Below, in pieces: positions 29,701 to 34,820 of a DNA stretch of 64,000 nucleotides. Every line of letters starts with the position of its first letter. The first letter of the stretch is position 1. The stretch spans positions 868,001 through 932,000 of the forward strand of contig NZ_CABPSJ010000002.1 in the NCBI RefSeq assembly GCF_902459745.1, read 5' to 3'. A program made the translations under genes and the position numbers. The notes under the pieces are model-generated. The model had not been told where the DNA came from. It searched no databases and was given only the letters and a program-made list of their open reading frames with translations. The DNA comes from Pandoraea communis. Its GTDB lineage: Bacteria; Pseudomonadota; Gammaproteobacteria; Burkholderiales; Burkholderiaceae.

Positions 29701-30505
29701 TGCTGGCCCCGACACCATAGATGCCGTTGTTCTGAAATTGGTCGTTGCTGATGTTGGCCGCCGCCGCCACGAGATTTCGCGTGTCGATCTGGCTGGACCC
29801 CGTGAACACAACACCGTTCCGGTTGGCGATCAGCACCGTGCCATCTGCCTTGATCTGCCCCTGAATCACGCTCGGCCGGGCTTTCGGATCGTTCACGCGA
29901 TTGAGCACCGCCCAGTCGCGCTGCTGCTCGAAAGCGACCGTGGTGTTCTTGCCGACGTTGAACGTCTCCCAGTTCAGAATGGCCTTGTCGGCGGTTTGTT
30001 GCACCGACACCGTGGTCTTGCCGCCGGACACGGTCTGGGTCGGCGCGTTGGCGTTGATCCAGCCCTGCGTCAGGCTGTTGGAGTCGACTTTCAGGCCGCC
30101 GGCGGTCAAACCGTCCGGCACTGAGGCGTCGTTCTGCGCGGCCTGTCTGGCGGCGGACTGCATCGATTGCTGCGCCGCGATGGCCTGCGCAGTGATGCCC
30201 AGATTATCGATGGAGCGTTGCAGTTGAACGTTCGCAAGACGCTGTTGCTCGGACGGCGTATTTAACGATGAAACTGGCATGCCGTTAGGCAGTCTGCCGG
30301 TCTGCGTCGCCGTATTCTGTGCAGCGCCCCGAGCGGCGAACCAACCTGCGCTGAAAGCCTGTTGCGCATGCGCCTCGACGAACATGCCGCCCGTCGCCAG
30401 CGCCATGGCAATAGCACGCGTCATCGGTGCTGCACGAAACACGTTTCTCAGTTGTTTAGGATACCGTAATTTTCGTGCTGCGCCCGTGTGACCGCGTGTG
30501 CTCAT
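17783..30505 (-). CDS. Giant filamentous-haemagglutinin-type exoprotein 1 (TpsA-like)
   Basis: A 4240-aa product from ATG 30505; the frame opens further upstream, but this start gives an extended signal peptide with a likely cut after AHA (residues 45-47). The TPS/haemagglutination domain follows, with LNWETFNVG, DWAVLNRVNDP, IQGQI and the NPNG-like NRNGVVF motifs and DTRNLVAAA. A very long beta-helix-like region of Gly/Asn/Ser/Val repeats is next (RGGD, GSGNVRLG, LGGDF types), then a DUF3739-like C-terminal part. It would be secreted across the outer membrane by a TpsB pore, which is not in this window. A FecI-type promoter motif precedes it. It is paralogous to the 34.8-47.1 kb gene. Confidence 0.85.
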   Translation of the reverse strand: MSTRGHTGAARKLRYPKQLRNVFRAAPMTRAIAMALATGGMFVEAHAQQAFSAGWFAARGAAQNTATQTGRLPNGMPVSSLNTPSEQQRLANVQLQRSIDNLGITAQAIAAQQSMQSAARQAAQNDASVPDGLTAGGLKVDSNSLTQGWINANAPTQTVSGGKTTVSVQQTADKAILNWETFNVGKNTTVAFEQQRDWAVLNRVNDPKARPSVIQGQIKADGTVLIANRNGVVFTGSSQIDTRNLVAAAANISNDQFQNNGIYGVGASTPTFTGAAGKVEVLAGAQIATRAPGASTDGGGYVLLLGKEVHNAGDIATLKGQAVLAAGDSFVIKRGVGTNSNPASTTRGSEITPQFAANSAAGLVTNSGLIMAREGDVTLAGRDVQQNGVAIATTSVNTRGTIHLLAVGADSKIAVGRGAATAIVIDGNGSALDSQRSALLGPPVEGAYNITPVDDRRDQSRIEITSAGTVDFLQDSLTLATGGQIIVNAATRSLVRDGAQLDVSGAVGVNLSMESNNVKVNVQGNEQRDAPGNRGSKLLNSNDVWIDRRKVVFVPKGTNGYDSDRWYTAGGLLEVSGYLGTQGHSVGEWMAQGGTLTFGGADVVTQSGSNINLSGGTFNVQTGYLKQTWLKGADGSLYEVSKAPADLLYTGIYKGFEDVHARWGDRATRYYATPLIAPSTRLENGYTVGRDAGRLLVSTKSAVLEGGIVGNVFQGARQTQAPAPDLDGYNQSQNTVARQGQLIVGKYQSMYDKTSGLLYDNLSAVMNEVDLRDTQARVAAGLDLTTATPAERQGKLVLDTSQLNGFSLGAIRLAAKDRIEVGGDLQAASGGLVTLYGNDVAVNANVSAHGGRIQIGSLLSQMDTNGLVNTVVNSVAPVGNVTLAQGVKLDASGLWSNLVTNPDRIDGLPYRDGGSVVIRGSGNVRLGQGSLIDVSSGATLASDGKLQGGRGGDVTLAATGDNATLALGSDADLRAYGFGGGGTFDVLSQKVLIGDALAAPDAGTLTLGGDFFNKGFSNYRVNGAVGLSVSDGAHVDVTMPVYRRADEARDLTTANDLRDRFTVWTPQLYQENAAKAVLTQRKGASLALQTGNYLSTAQDMATAQLVIGKGAVVSVDPGQSIALSGIGQITVNGTLDAWGGNITLGDMKDNAVVAETVNAHGHARSIWIGESAVLDVAARAATASDARGNPYGLVRNGGNIVIGAEIDHVTGSATGTHLFVVVRNGAVLDASGAQAKLNVDGQGVRQVTTNGGNISIASNNGLYLDGAFRAAAGGAGATGGTFSVAQVSAAYLKQAATERVLASREWTVEQVQSEGPLHGMLTPAQAAAALTYGYGRLSVAQIEAGGFDNFSILGQVGFSGDVSLKLNQNLQIYGGLTTAKGAAAPSNVHLDASYLRLAQARLNARDGYVVPGEVTPAPRPLIGKLDAKANLIDVRGRVAVDAGNIELTSRGDLRFMPTSDGWNGGEPVTVLAGPGDITLRAAQLYPGTGAGAAVRAGYSVVKGLAGYDPARKLSVARTTDVIPELPYSAFGSLSLLAANVEQGGVVRAPLGRIQLGTPGYDGANSLAVRLLPGSVTSVSGAGLTMPYGGTLDGQSWTYNGKDVTFQGAGGVAGLVLAGKSVSVERGALVDLSGGGDLMGAGFVSGRGGSTDARFYPLMQVGANGGFVLPDSKTNPVYAIVPGVQRAYAPSAGGTGDPAIGRQITIGAGVPGLPAGTYTLMPSTYALLPGAFRVEINGRAGQGAGASAQAMRNGSWSASGTLSTAGTGSRDSLASQMILTPANVLRTYSQYNETDYATFAIADAARRGIPRPALPVDARTLQLALQPGDGANAFRFDGTGRFDAAQGGYGGTVSVLTPIGSAGIQALEVVAANANATPGFRGVTLRADSLNNIGASRIVLGGMPATTYGQGGNYISFGYDMPEQLYLRSGAILSAPEVFLVAADNTGNPLAGGLIRVEQGAGINTLGRGKVAYDANDGFIYQANGYVLAASNGLVNLLPSSAAARGGIEIGNCPGGACTGTTTLYSEGTIAAATTGSFTLDDAVRYGTRNLTLAVGAINVGTSQALAEAQANGTRANGLAMNQSLMDRLLRGDTSTGAPALETLTLSAANSVNFYGDVTLDTYDKTTGKSVLSRLVLTTPAIYGQGNAATAATIRTANLIWGGAQSEPGAVITNGAGTGSGALNLETERFEFGFGPFSQPSSIKSYDRLALGFANVNISASDRVTSNHKGSLSVYQSKGAYDALSGFQYSGGNLNLTTPLMTGAAGSSNRITAGGAVSVAAPAGAVPVDRSRDIDALGADLTLHGDSLRVATAVVLPGGKLTLIADKDLTLADAAQIDLAGRKRSFFDVDKFTWGGDVVLESRGGNIFQSGGSTIDLSAVNSSAGTLKAIALDAAAGQVDLEGRILGNSSGRYDAAGTWVPFMPGRVEIRAQSLGAGSPDAQFAALNTRLNDGGVFGGRSFQLKRGDLTIGSELKAGDVNVSVDNGSLTIAGMIDASGERVGSIRLAGKNGLALADTAVLDAHSTVLRVDSYGKIIDSPNRAIVELSSGNGTLTLGRGAQIDLRHGTNAAFGTAAGQNDGVPRGTLTLNAPRLGSQGSVGDADAATYGDVAIDARSGLTIRGAKSIALNGMQRYDDAPYATLKDANGNVLLDVNGKPVLELAAGGRPYQVIDQAYMDGKHADSTTFIDHSLANGNLLNVKMAGLNNADYLGALHLRPGVEVVSKTADGDMIVRGDLDLSGYRYASLNPLSAKTNVYGSGEVGMLTVRAGGNLDIFGSINDGFSPPPITKDDNGWKLLPGMNFGGDDIVVPGLGVTLADGTAFPAGAILNYDLPIKGVVIPAGTRMPVTVTLDAPLTLPAGTVLTGAVRDSAGNVLFAAGTLLKTSVTLAADSRIDPGSVLPLGVSARAMLWPKGVPLLGTPDPGEGDLKRNVVLLNGAQALAAGAVIPSGTDVKLLAGVDSIELRPEIAGRQGKSWAIAQMLPEGSQSWSLRLVAGADTTAADSRIVQTRPVHGDLRLADSHYGMYGKGVPPKGVQYWTQEAADLGIDGIVAGEKIDEALLKKLGVDSSVDDFCSDSPAYCVLKVSYTWTQQGIDEWGDPSLHVGDVLDPVKLGWPTMCDENPGWCTAPGMTYNYYATSQRFSVLRTGTGDLELLSGGNMRMDSLYGVYTAGTSSAKTRPDDPYNLPRARSAAGTVLNEPAGNNEAFVDGGADSVYRAWYPDQGGNLSLRVGGNLTGSILQPSAWISQRPLPGDGGYDSASVSNWLWRQGSDGVATGTQAQPTAWWINFGSFVSAFGGGVSRLIGFTGFGTLGGGNLTAQVDGDAGQLTRLVGSRFSEVVNPRPQGLVLAVASTGRVAADGSMTLTGGGDLDLRVSGAVNPVGSNSLDHANGVVSNLRGHTEIKAGQLGTIDLVYGNAWLQHTAGETRAFDPFRSTRGDMRGGFTLVPGDSTFNLSTLSDQVTHDVADPGRLPMDYASPYISKTGIYGSGWSWFTLWTDRTAIDMVTAGGNLTPVNTSVGTLTDEAVMYPSTLRAVAASGSLYYSKPGLVQGTTNDGFPVLLAPSSTGGQLQFLAADSIYAGGFTVSQSGASKRAIATPQRPAYLSWLLPVGGSMAQTPDATNLSGDGNRAGLGMFPLFAFDANSATGQPNAGAIPALFYAVDGDLVGVSTGRIIKFAGTGTFFEREPRRGRTWYEGAQPVRMLAGRDIVRSGNLLLEGGSGAIASGFDLSYTGNLFVHNNATDVSVVSAGRDILYSSFNVAGPGTLDISAGRNILMEDRAAVTSVGPVTTADTRPGASIAMQAGVGAKGLDYLQFVKPYLDPANLARTGVPLADQAGKVVKTYEAELATWLAERYGFSGTGDEARAYYLGLPAEQQRVFARDVYFAELKAGGREYNDPASPRYGSFLRSRNAIAALAPDTDANGNPTAYAGDILIFRGNRVIWDQQNQVNIYDPRSGYIRTNYGGGIQLLTPGGRQVFGIEGAAPPAESGVLTQGGGNIEMFSRGSILLGQSRIMTTFGGGILGWSSEGDINAGRGSKSTIVYTPPKREYDQWGNVKLSPQVPSTGAGIATLNPIPEVKPGDVDLLAPLGTIDAGEAGIRVSGNINLVAPQVVNAANIQVQGKSTGIPVIAGVNVAALTNASASAAQAASAAQDAVQRERSAARASQPSIFTVRTLGQGNAPEAGADAGKVLPLRSPLSPETVRYSASNPVQIVGLGEKVDPALWARLSDAERLALRQDR

Positions 30506-30629
30506 CTCAAATCCTGCCGGTAAAGGGTCCATACCACTCGACCGCCCGCCCCGTGCCGGGAAGTCCTGTTCATCGGGGTACGCCGGACACCCACGACGTA
30601 TCGTCATGATGACAACGCAACCCCATGCT

Positions 30630-30669
30630 CAAGGACGAACGGCGAACCCATCCACCCGCAGAATATTTC
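30630..30669 (-). promoter_or_regulatory. Cassette-1 sigma promoter-like motif before giant gene 1
   Basis: Reading the minus strand: GAAATATTCTGCGG (30669-30656), 14 nt, then CGTTCGTCCTTG (30641-30630). The same two blocks at the same spacing occur upstream of the anti-sigma gene at 31808-31848. It lies about 125 nt before the giant gene's ATG. TTCGTC is a plausible ECF -10; the upstream block is either the -35 or an extended element. Confidence 0.65.
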
Positions 30670-30729
30670 GAAGAATTTTTTCTGTAAGAGACAGCGACAC
30701 GACATGGCGGCCACGTCGCTGCGAAGACG

Positions 30730-31722
30730 TCAGGAAAGTACGACCAATCCGCCCGGCAAAGCGCGGGCATTCAGGCCGAACGTGCGCTCCAGTTGCGCCA
30801 CGGCCATATCCAGCAACGTAATGTCGAAGCTCCCGCTCACGGGCTGGCTGCGCAGCGATGCGTTCATCAGCACCACCCTGCCGCGCCGGTAACGGTTGAT
30901 CTCGTCGAGTACCTGACTGAGCGGCGTCTCGCGGAACACCAGCATACCGTTGCGCCATGCGGAGACATCGGCCACCGCGACACGTCTGACGCGACCAACC
31001 GTCGCGTCGTCGTAGACGGTCTGGTCACCGGCCCTCAAGACATGGCGGCCGGCGGGGTGATCGACGCTCACGGCCCCGTCAATACACGTCACGCAAACAC
31101 CGCTGGCCAGACGGCGCACTTCGAAACGTCCCGCATTGGCTTCGCTGCGCCCCGCACCGGCGATGACGGCAAAGGCGGCACCGCCCGCCGCCACATCGAC
31201 CGCAGCCTCCCCGGTCAGCAGCCGAATACCGACCATTTTCGCACCTGCGGTTTCCCGGCGAATGCTGGTCTCGGTATTGAGCATGACGTTCACCCTCGAC
31301 GCCACCGAGATCGTGCGCTGCTCGCCGGTCGCCGTGCGGAAATCGGCCCCCCACGCTGCCGGGGCGGGCCAAAGGCCGGCAGGGGGATGCAGCACGGCAA
31401 CGCCGGCGACCACGGCAGCGCTCGCGGCCGCACCGAGAAACGCGCGGCGGCCGAGATTCGGTCCATTCAGCGCGCGCACATGCTGCCGGGCCGCTTCGGG
31501 ATTGCTCACCAGCACCTCGCGCGCGGCGGGCTTGATCAACGCCCACGCCTGCCTGGCCTCGCTGAAGGCAGCGTGATGCGCCGGACTGGTGTGCAGCCAG
31601 CGCTTGAACGCGTCGGCATCCCACGACGTCACGTCACCCGAGCTTAGACGACGCAGCCACGCCCATGCCTGGCGCTCAAGGTCGCCCGACGACGGGCCGC
31701 GGTTGTCGTCAGCGGAACTCAC
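30730..31722 (-). CDS. FecR/VreR-type anti-sigma factor 1
   Basis: A 330-aa protein starting at GTG 31722. An N-terminal cytoplasmic sigma-binding helix domain (about 1-85) precedes a twin-arginine-like GRRAFLG (Arg92-Arg93) and one membrane helix (96-113). A periplasmic FecR domain contains TATGEQRTISV, TGEAAVDV and a CVTC pair (Cys210/Cys213). A C-terminal STN-like SSD domain ends ALPGGLVVLS. Such proteins hold the ECF sigma factor until a periplasmic signal triggers proteolysis. It has its own promoter-like motif at the end of the sigma gene. Confidence 0.88.
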   Translation of the reverse strand: MSSADDNRGPSSGDLERQAWAWLRRLSSGDVTSWDADAFKRWLHTSPAHHAAFSEARQAWALIKPAAREVLVSNPEAARQHVRALNGPNLGRRAFLGAAASAAVVAGVAVLHPPAGLWPAPAAWGADFRTATGEQRTISVASRVNVMLNTETSIRRETAGAKMVGIRLLTGEAAVDVAAGGAAFAVIAGAGRSEANAGRFEVRRLASGVCVTCIDGAVSVDHPAGRHVLRAGDQTVYDDATVGRVRRVAVADVSAWRNGMLVFRETPLSQVLDEINRYRRGRVVLMNASLRSQPVSGSFDITLLDMAVAQLERTFGLNARALPGGLVVLS

Positions 31723-31807
31723 GCGTTTTCCCCATAGACTGCGCCATCCGGGAAGGATCTGGCATGCACGAGTGGCAGGCGGGCTGCCTGAAATTTGGCC
31801 TCATATG

Positions 31808-31848
31808 CAAGGACGAACGATCCCCCTGGGGAACCGCAGATTATTTTC
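31808..31848 (-). promoter_or_regulatory. Cassette-1 sigma promoter-like motif before fecR1
   Basis: Minus strand: GAAAATAATCTGCGG (31848-31834), 14 nt, CGTTCGTCCTTG (31819-31808). It sits directly after the sigma gene stop codon and about 86 nt before the anti-sigma start. It matches the motif before giant gene 1 block for block. Confidence 0.68.
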
Positions 31849-31849
31849 A

Positions 31850-32356
31850 TCATCGGTCTTTCCGGGCGATCAGGTAGTCGTGCGCCCGCTTCAGATCAGA
31901 CTCGACCGTGCGCAGCGAAACGCCGAGCCGACGAGCCACTTCCTTTTGTTCCAGTCCGTCCCAATGAACCATCAGCACAATCTGGCGACGCCGTTTGGGC
32001 ATGGCGTCGATGAACTGACGCAGCGCCTCCACGCGGGAGCGTGCCTCCGCGATCTGCTCCGGTCCGGGCGAGGGATCGGCCATGTCCATGAGTTCGGCGA
32101 TTTCGTCGAGCGGCAGGGCTCGCCCCTGACGGCGCTGTATGTCGACGGCGATATTGACGGCCATGCGCAACAGGTAGCCTGCCGGACTATGGATCGGCTC
32201 GTCTTCCTCGCGACTGTGCACGCGCAGCCAGGTGTCTTGAAGCGCATCGCCGGCGAGATCGCCGTTGCCCAGCAGGCGTGTCATGCGCGACTTGAGCGTG
32301 GTGTAGTGCTTGGTAAGATAGTCCACCAGCACCATCGGCGGCGTGTCGTCGCTCAT
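31850..32356 (-). CDS. FecI/VreI-type ECF sigma factor 1
   Basis: A 168-aa product from ATG 32356, overlapping the STN-gene stop by ATGA. The sigma-2 region contains KSRMTRLLGNGDLAGDALQDTWLRV and the sigma-4 region KRRRQIVLMVHWDGLEQKEVARRLGVSLRTVESDLKRA. Length and motifs match the FecI subgroup. It is predicted to read the cassette-1 promoters found upstream of the anti-sigma gene and the giant exoprotein gene. Coupled translation with the STN gene suggests fixed stoichiometry. Confidence 0.9.
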   Translation of the reverse strand: MSDDTPPMVLVDYLTKHYTTLKSRMTRLLGNGDLAGDALQDTWLRVHSREEDEPIHSPAGYLLRMAVNIAVDIQRRQGRALPLDEIAELMDMADPSPGPEQIAEARSRVEALRQFIDAMPKRRRQIVLMVHWDGLEQKEVARRLGVSLRTVESDLKRAHDYLIARKDR

Positions 32357-33084
32357 GAGCCCGCCCTGGCTGCCGGGTCGGCGTCGCACGACATGCCGAA
32401 TTCGGCATCGCGCGGCAGCAGCAACATCGTGACGGGTTGCGCGATGTCCTTGGGCGGTGCGGCGTCCATTCGGAGGTCACGTAGCGTTTCGAGTACTGCG
32501 ATGTCCCGGCGACGGTCGCCCGTCGAGCCGATCAGGCGGGGATGCTGGATGTGCCCGGAGGCGTCAAGCTCGAAGCGCAGCACGGCACGATAGCGGCCGG
32601 GCACGGTCAGCGGGTTGCCACACAACGCCTGCCAGACGCGTGCCTGCACAAATCCGGGATAGCCGGTCAGATTGCCCAGCCCATTGGGCGACGGCACGGC
32701 GGCACTATCACTCGCTGACTTCAGGATGAACGCGCTGCCTTGCCCCATATTGAATTTCTCGGCCGTCAGGCCCGTGCCTTCGAGCAATTTATGCAGGGCG
32801 GCCTCGGGCGAATATCTGCCCTGAACGGCCGTTGAGATTTGTCCCGCGAGGATTTCACTGCGATAGAGCGCCGGTTGACGCGCCGTGGCGCCATAACGCT
32901 GGAGCGCGTCGGTCAGCGCTAACGCCGGAATATCGAAGTCGATGCGTGATTCGGTCTCCTGCACTGGCGCGACCTGCCCTATTGCGGGGTTCGCACGCAC
33001 CGGCGAAATCGCCGAAGTCAGCGCCAGGAAAATCGAACATCCCGCCAGCGCCAGCCAACTTGTCGATGCCCGATCAGCTGTCAT
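32353..33084 (-). CDS. Exported STN plus TonB-C-like signalling protein 1 (VreA-like)
   Basis: A 243-aa product from ATG 33084, with an export signal (SWLALAGCSIFLALTSAISPVRA). Residues ~45-125 form an STN (secretin/TonB N-terminus) domain (FDIPALALTDALQRYGATARQPALY...ALHKLLEGTGLTAEKF). The C-terminal ~90 residues resemble a TonB C-terminal domain (PGRYRAVLRFELDASGHIQHPRL...LETLRDLRMDAAPP). There is no receptor beta-barrel. This is the unusual domain set of VreA in the P. aeruginosa PUMA3 system, so a periplasmic signal sensor acting on the FecR protein is expected. The start is uncertain (an in-frame TTG lies at 33129). Confidence 0.75.
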   Translation of the reverse strand: MTADRASTSWLALAGCSIFLALTSAISPVRANPAIGQVAPVQETESRIDFDIPALALTDALQRYGATARQPALYRSEILAGQISTAVQGRYSPEAALHKLLEGTGLTAEKFNMGQGSAFILKSASDSAAVPSPNGLGNLTGYPGFVQARVWQALCGNPLTVPGRYRAVLRFELDASGHIQHPRLIGSTGDRRRDIAVLETLRDLRMDAAPPKDIAQPVTMLLLPRDAEFGMSCDADPAARAGS

Positions 33085-33271
33085 CTTCTGTCGCGCGCCC
33101 GTCCAAACACCAAGGGCCGCGTGAACCAAACCTTTGGCAAATGCGAGTCAGATTACTTGTCCGACATGAAATTTCGGTGACAAACGGCATTGCGCGCCGT
33201 GTTTTAAGGTCTGCAAAAAGTTCGTGGGCCGAATGGAATCTTGACAGCTACGGGTAGCGGGTAAAAGCAAA

Positions 33272-33757
33272 CTATTCCTGCCGCCGCGACAATTCTGGCG
33301 ACGAATGCTTCGATGGCGATTTCTCGTCGTATCGCTGCCGGGCATCGCGAAAACCGGCCGCATTGTCGATAACCCATCGCCAGAGCGGGAGCATGCCCAC
33401 CAGCAGTCCTCGTCCTGACTCGCTCAGACAATAATCGACGCGCGGCGGCACTTCGCCATGGTCGTGCCTGACGATCAAACCGTCGCGCTCCAACTGACGC
33501 AAGGTCCTCGTCAACATGCGTTGCGTCACGCCATCGAGCCTGCGCGCAAGCGCCGCGTGGCGCAACGTGCCCGCCACCCCCAAGGCATGCACCACACCCA
33601 GCGACCAGCGATTCCCCGCATGCGTCAGTATCTCGCGCTTGAGGCCGTCGTCGTCTGTGCTCAGTGCGTCGCAAGCCTCTTGCGACTGTCGCAGGAGTTC
33701 GTCAAATGAGGGCGTCTTCGGCGGTATCACGGGTGTGCCTTCTTCTCGCGGGTCCAT
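33272..33757 (-). CDS. HxlR-family winged-helix regulator
   Basis: A 161-aa protein with a good AGGAG before ATG 33757. The core is the HxlR winged helix: GNRWSLGVVHALGVAGTLRHAALARRLDGVTQRMLTRTLRQLERDGLIVR followed by a VDYCLSESGRGL wing. Divergent from the reductase gene across 37 bp containing a 7-bp palindrome, it almost certainly controls that gene. Cys136 in the wing could be redox- or electrophile-sensing, but this is inference. Confidence 0.88.
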   Translation of the reverse strand: MDPREEGTPVIPPKTPSFDELLRQSQEACDALSTDDDGLKREILTHAGNRWSLGVVHALGVAGTLRHAALARRLDGVTQRMLTRTLRQLERDGLIVRHDHGEVPPRVDYCLSESGRGLLVGMLPLWRWVIDNAAGFRDARQRYDEKSPSKHSSPELSRRQE

Positions 33758-33773
33758 AACGCTCCTATTATTC

Positions 33774-33792
33774 GCAACTCAACAGGAGTTGC
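33774..33792. promoter_or_regulatory. HxlR operator candidate
   Basis: GCAACTC-aacag-GAGTTGC is a perfect inverted repeat in the divergent intergenic region. It overlaps the ribosome-binding site of the reductase gene. Confidence 0.6.
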
Positions 33793-33794
33793 AA

Positions 33795-34727
33795 ATGCCC
33801 AATCAAATCCCGCCGAAAGGCCCCACCCTCGTGCTCGGTGCAGGGGAACTCGGTGCGAGCGTGTTACGCGAACTCGCCAGACTTCGCGATGCAGGCCAAG
33901 TGACCTCCGTCTGCGTTCTGCTGCGCCCGGGTGCCAACGCCGCCTCCGTCGCCATGATGCGCCAGCTTCGAATCGACGTTGCCGAGGTGGACCTCGCCGC
34001 CGCCAGCGAGGAAGCGCTGGCCACCGTCTTCTCTGCATTCGACCAGATCATCTGCTGCACCGGCTTCGTCGGTGGCCTCGGCACTCAACGCAAGATCACC
34101 GCTGCCGTGTTGGCCGCAGGGGTTGCTCACTACATCCCCTGGCAATTCGGCGTGGATTACGACGTCGTCGGCCGGGGCAGCGGCCAGGATGTCTGGGATG
34201 AGCAATTGGACGTGCGCGAGATGTTGCGCAATCAGGACAAAGTACGCTGGACGATTGTGTCGACCGGGATGTTCACCAGTTTCGTCATTTTGCCGGCATT
34301 TGGTCTGGTGGACCTCGAACAGGACACCGTGCACGCACTGGGTGACTGGGACTACAAGCTGACCGTCACGACGCCGCACGACATCGGCCGATTGACCGCC
34401 CTGATCGCGTCGTCCCGGCCATCCTTCGATGACAAGGTCGTGTATCTGGCGGGCGACACGTTCACCTATCGCGAACTCGCCGACACGTTGGAGACCGTGC
34501 TTGGCCGTCCCTTCAAACGGGAACTCTGGCGCGTGCCGCAACTGAAAGCCGATGCGGCGGCGCATCCCGACGACGTGATGCGCAAGTACCGGGTTGCCTT
34601 CGCGCGGAACGATGGCGTTGCCTGGCCGAAAAACCAGACACTCAACGACAAACTGGGCATGCCGGTCACAGATCTCGCGACATGGTTGCGCGAATGGCGG
34701 GACCGCGGCAATGATCGGATGTCGTGA
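33795..34727 (+). CDS. NmrA-like NAD(P)-binding reductase (aromatic alcohol/isoflavone reductase type)
   Basis: A 310-aa product from ATG 33795, preceded by AGGAG; the frame is open further upstream but runs through the HxlR gene. The Rossmann motif LVLGAGELGASVLREL is at the N-terminus. IICCTGFVGG and HYIPWQFGVDYD correspond to the NmrA/isoflavone-reductase substrate-loop region. The substrate is unknown. It is controlled by the divergent HxlR gene and physically separates the two exoprotein cassettes. Confidence 0.8.
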   Translation: MPNQIPPKGPTLVLGAGELGASVLRELARLRDAGQVTSVCVLLRPGANAASVAMMRQLRIDVAEVDLAAASEEALATVFSAFDQIICCTGFVGGLGTQRKITAAVLAAGVAHYIPWQFGVDYDVVGRGSGQDVWDEQLDVREMLRNQDKVRWTIVSTGMFTSFVILPAFGLVDLEQDTVHALGDWDYKLTVTTPHDIGRLTALIASSRPSFDDKVVYLAGDTFTYRELADTLETVLGRPFKRELWRVPQLKADAAAHPDDVMRKYRVAFARNDGVAWPKNQTLNDKLGMPVTDLATWLREWRDRGNDRMS

Positions 34728-34776
34728 TCACAGGCGCCGACGGATGCCCCCACCGCCCGTGGACACGGAAACCATC

Positions 34777-34810
34777 GGCGGCGCCACCGTTCTTTCCCGG
34801 CGGCGCCGCC
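34777..34810. terminator. Bidirectional GC-rich stem-loop between convergent genes
   Basis: GGCGGCGCC (34777-34785) pairs with GGCGCCGCC (34802-34810) across a 16-nt loop with a pyrimidine run. It lies between the reductase gene (plus) and giant gene 2 (minus). Confidence 0.6.
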
Positions 34811-34820
34811 CCATGCCGGC

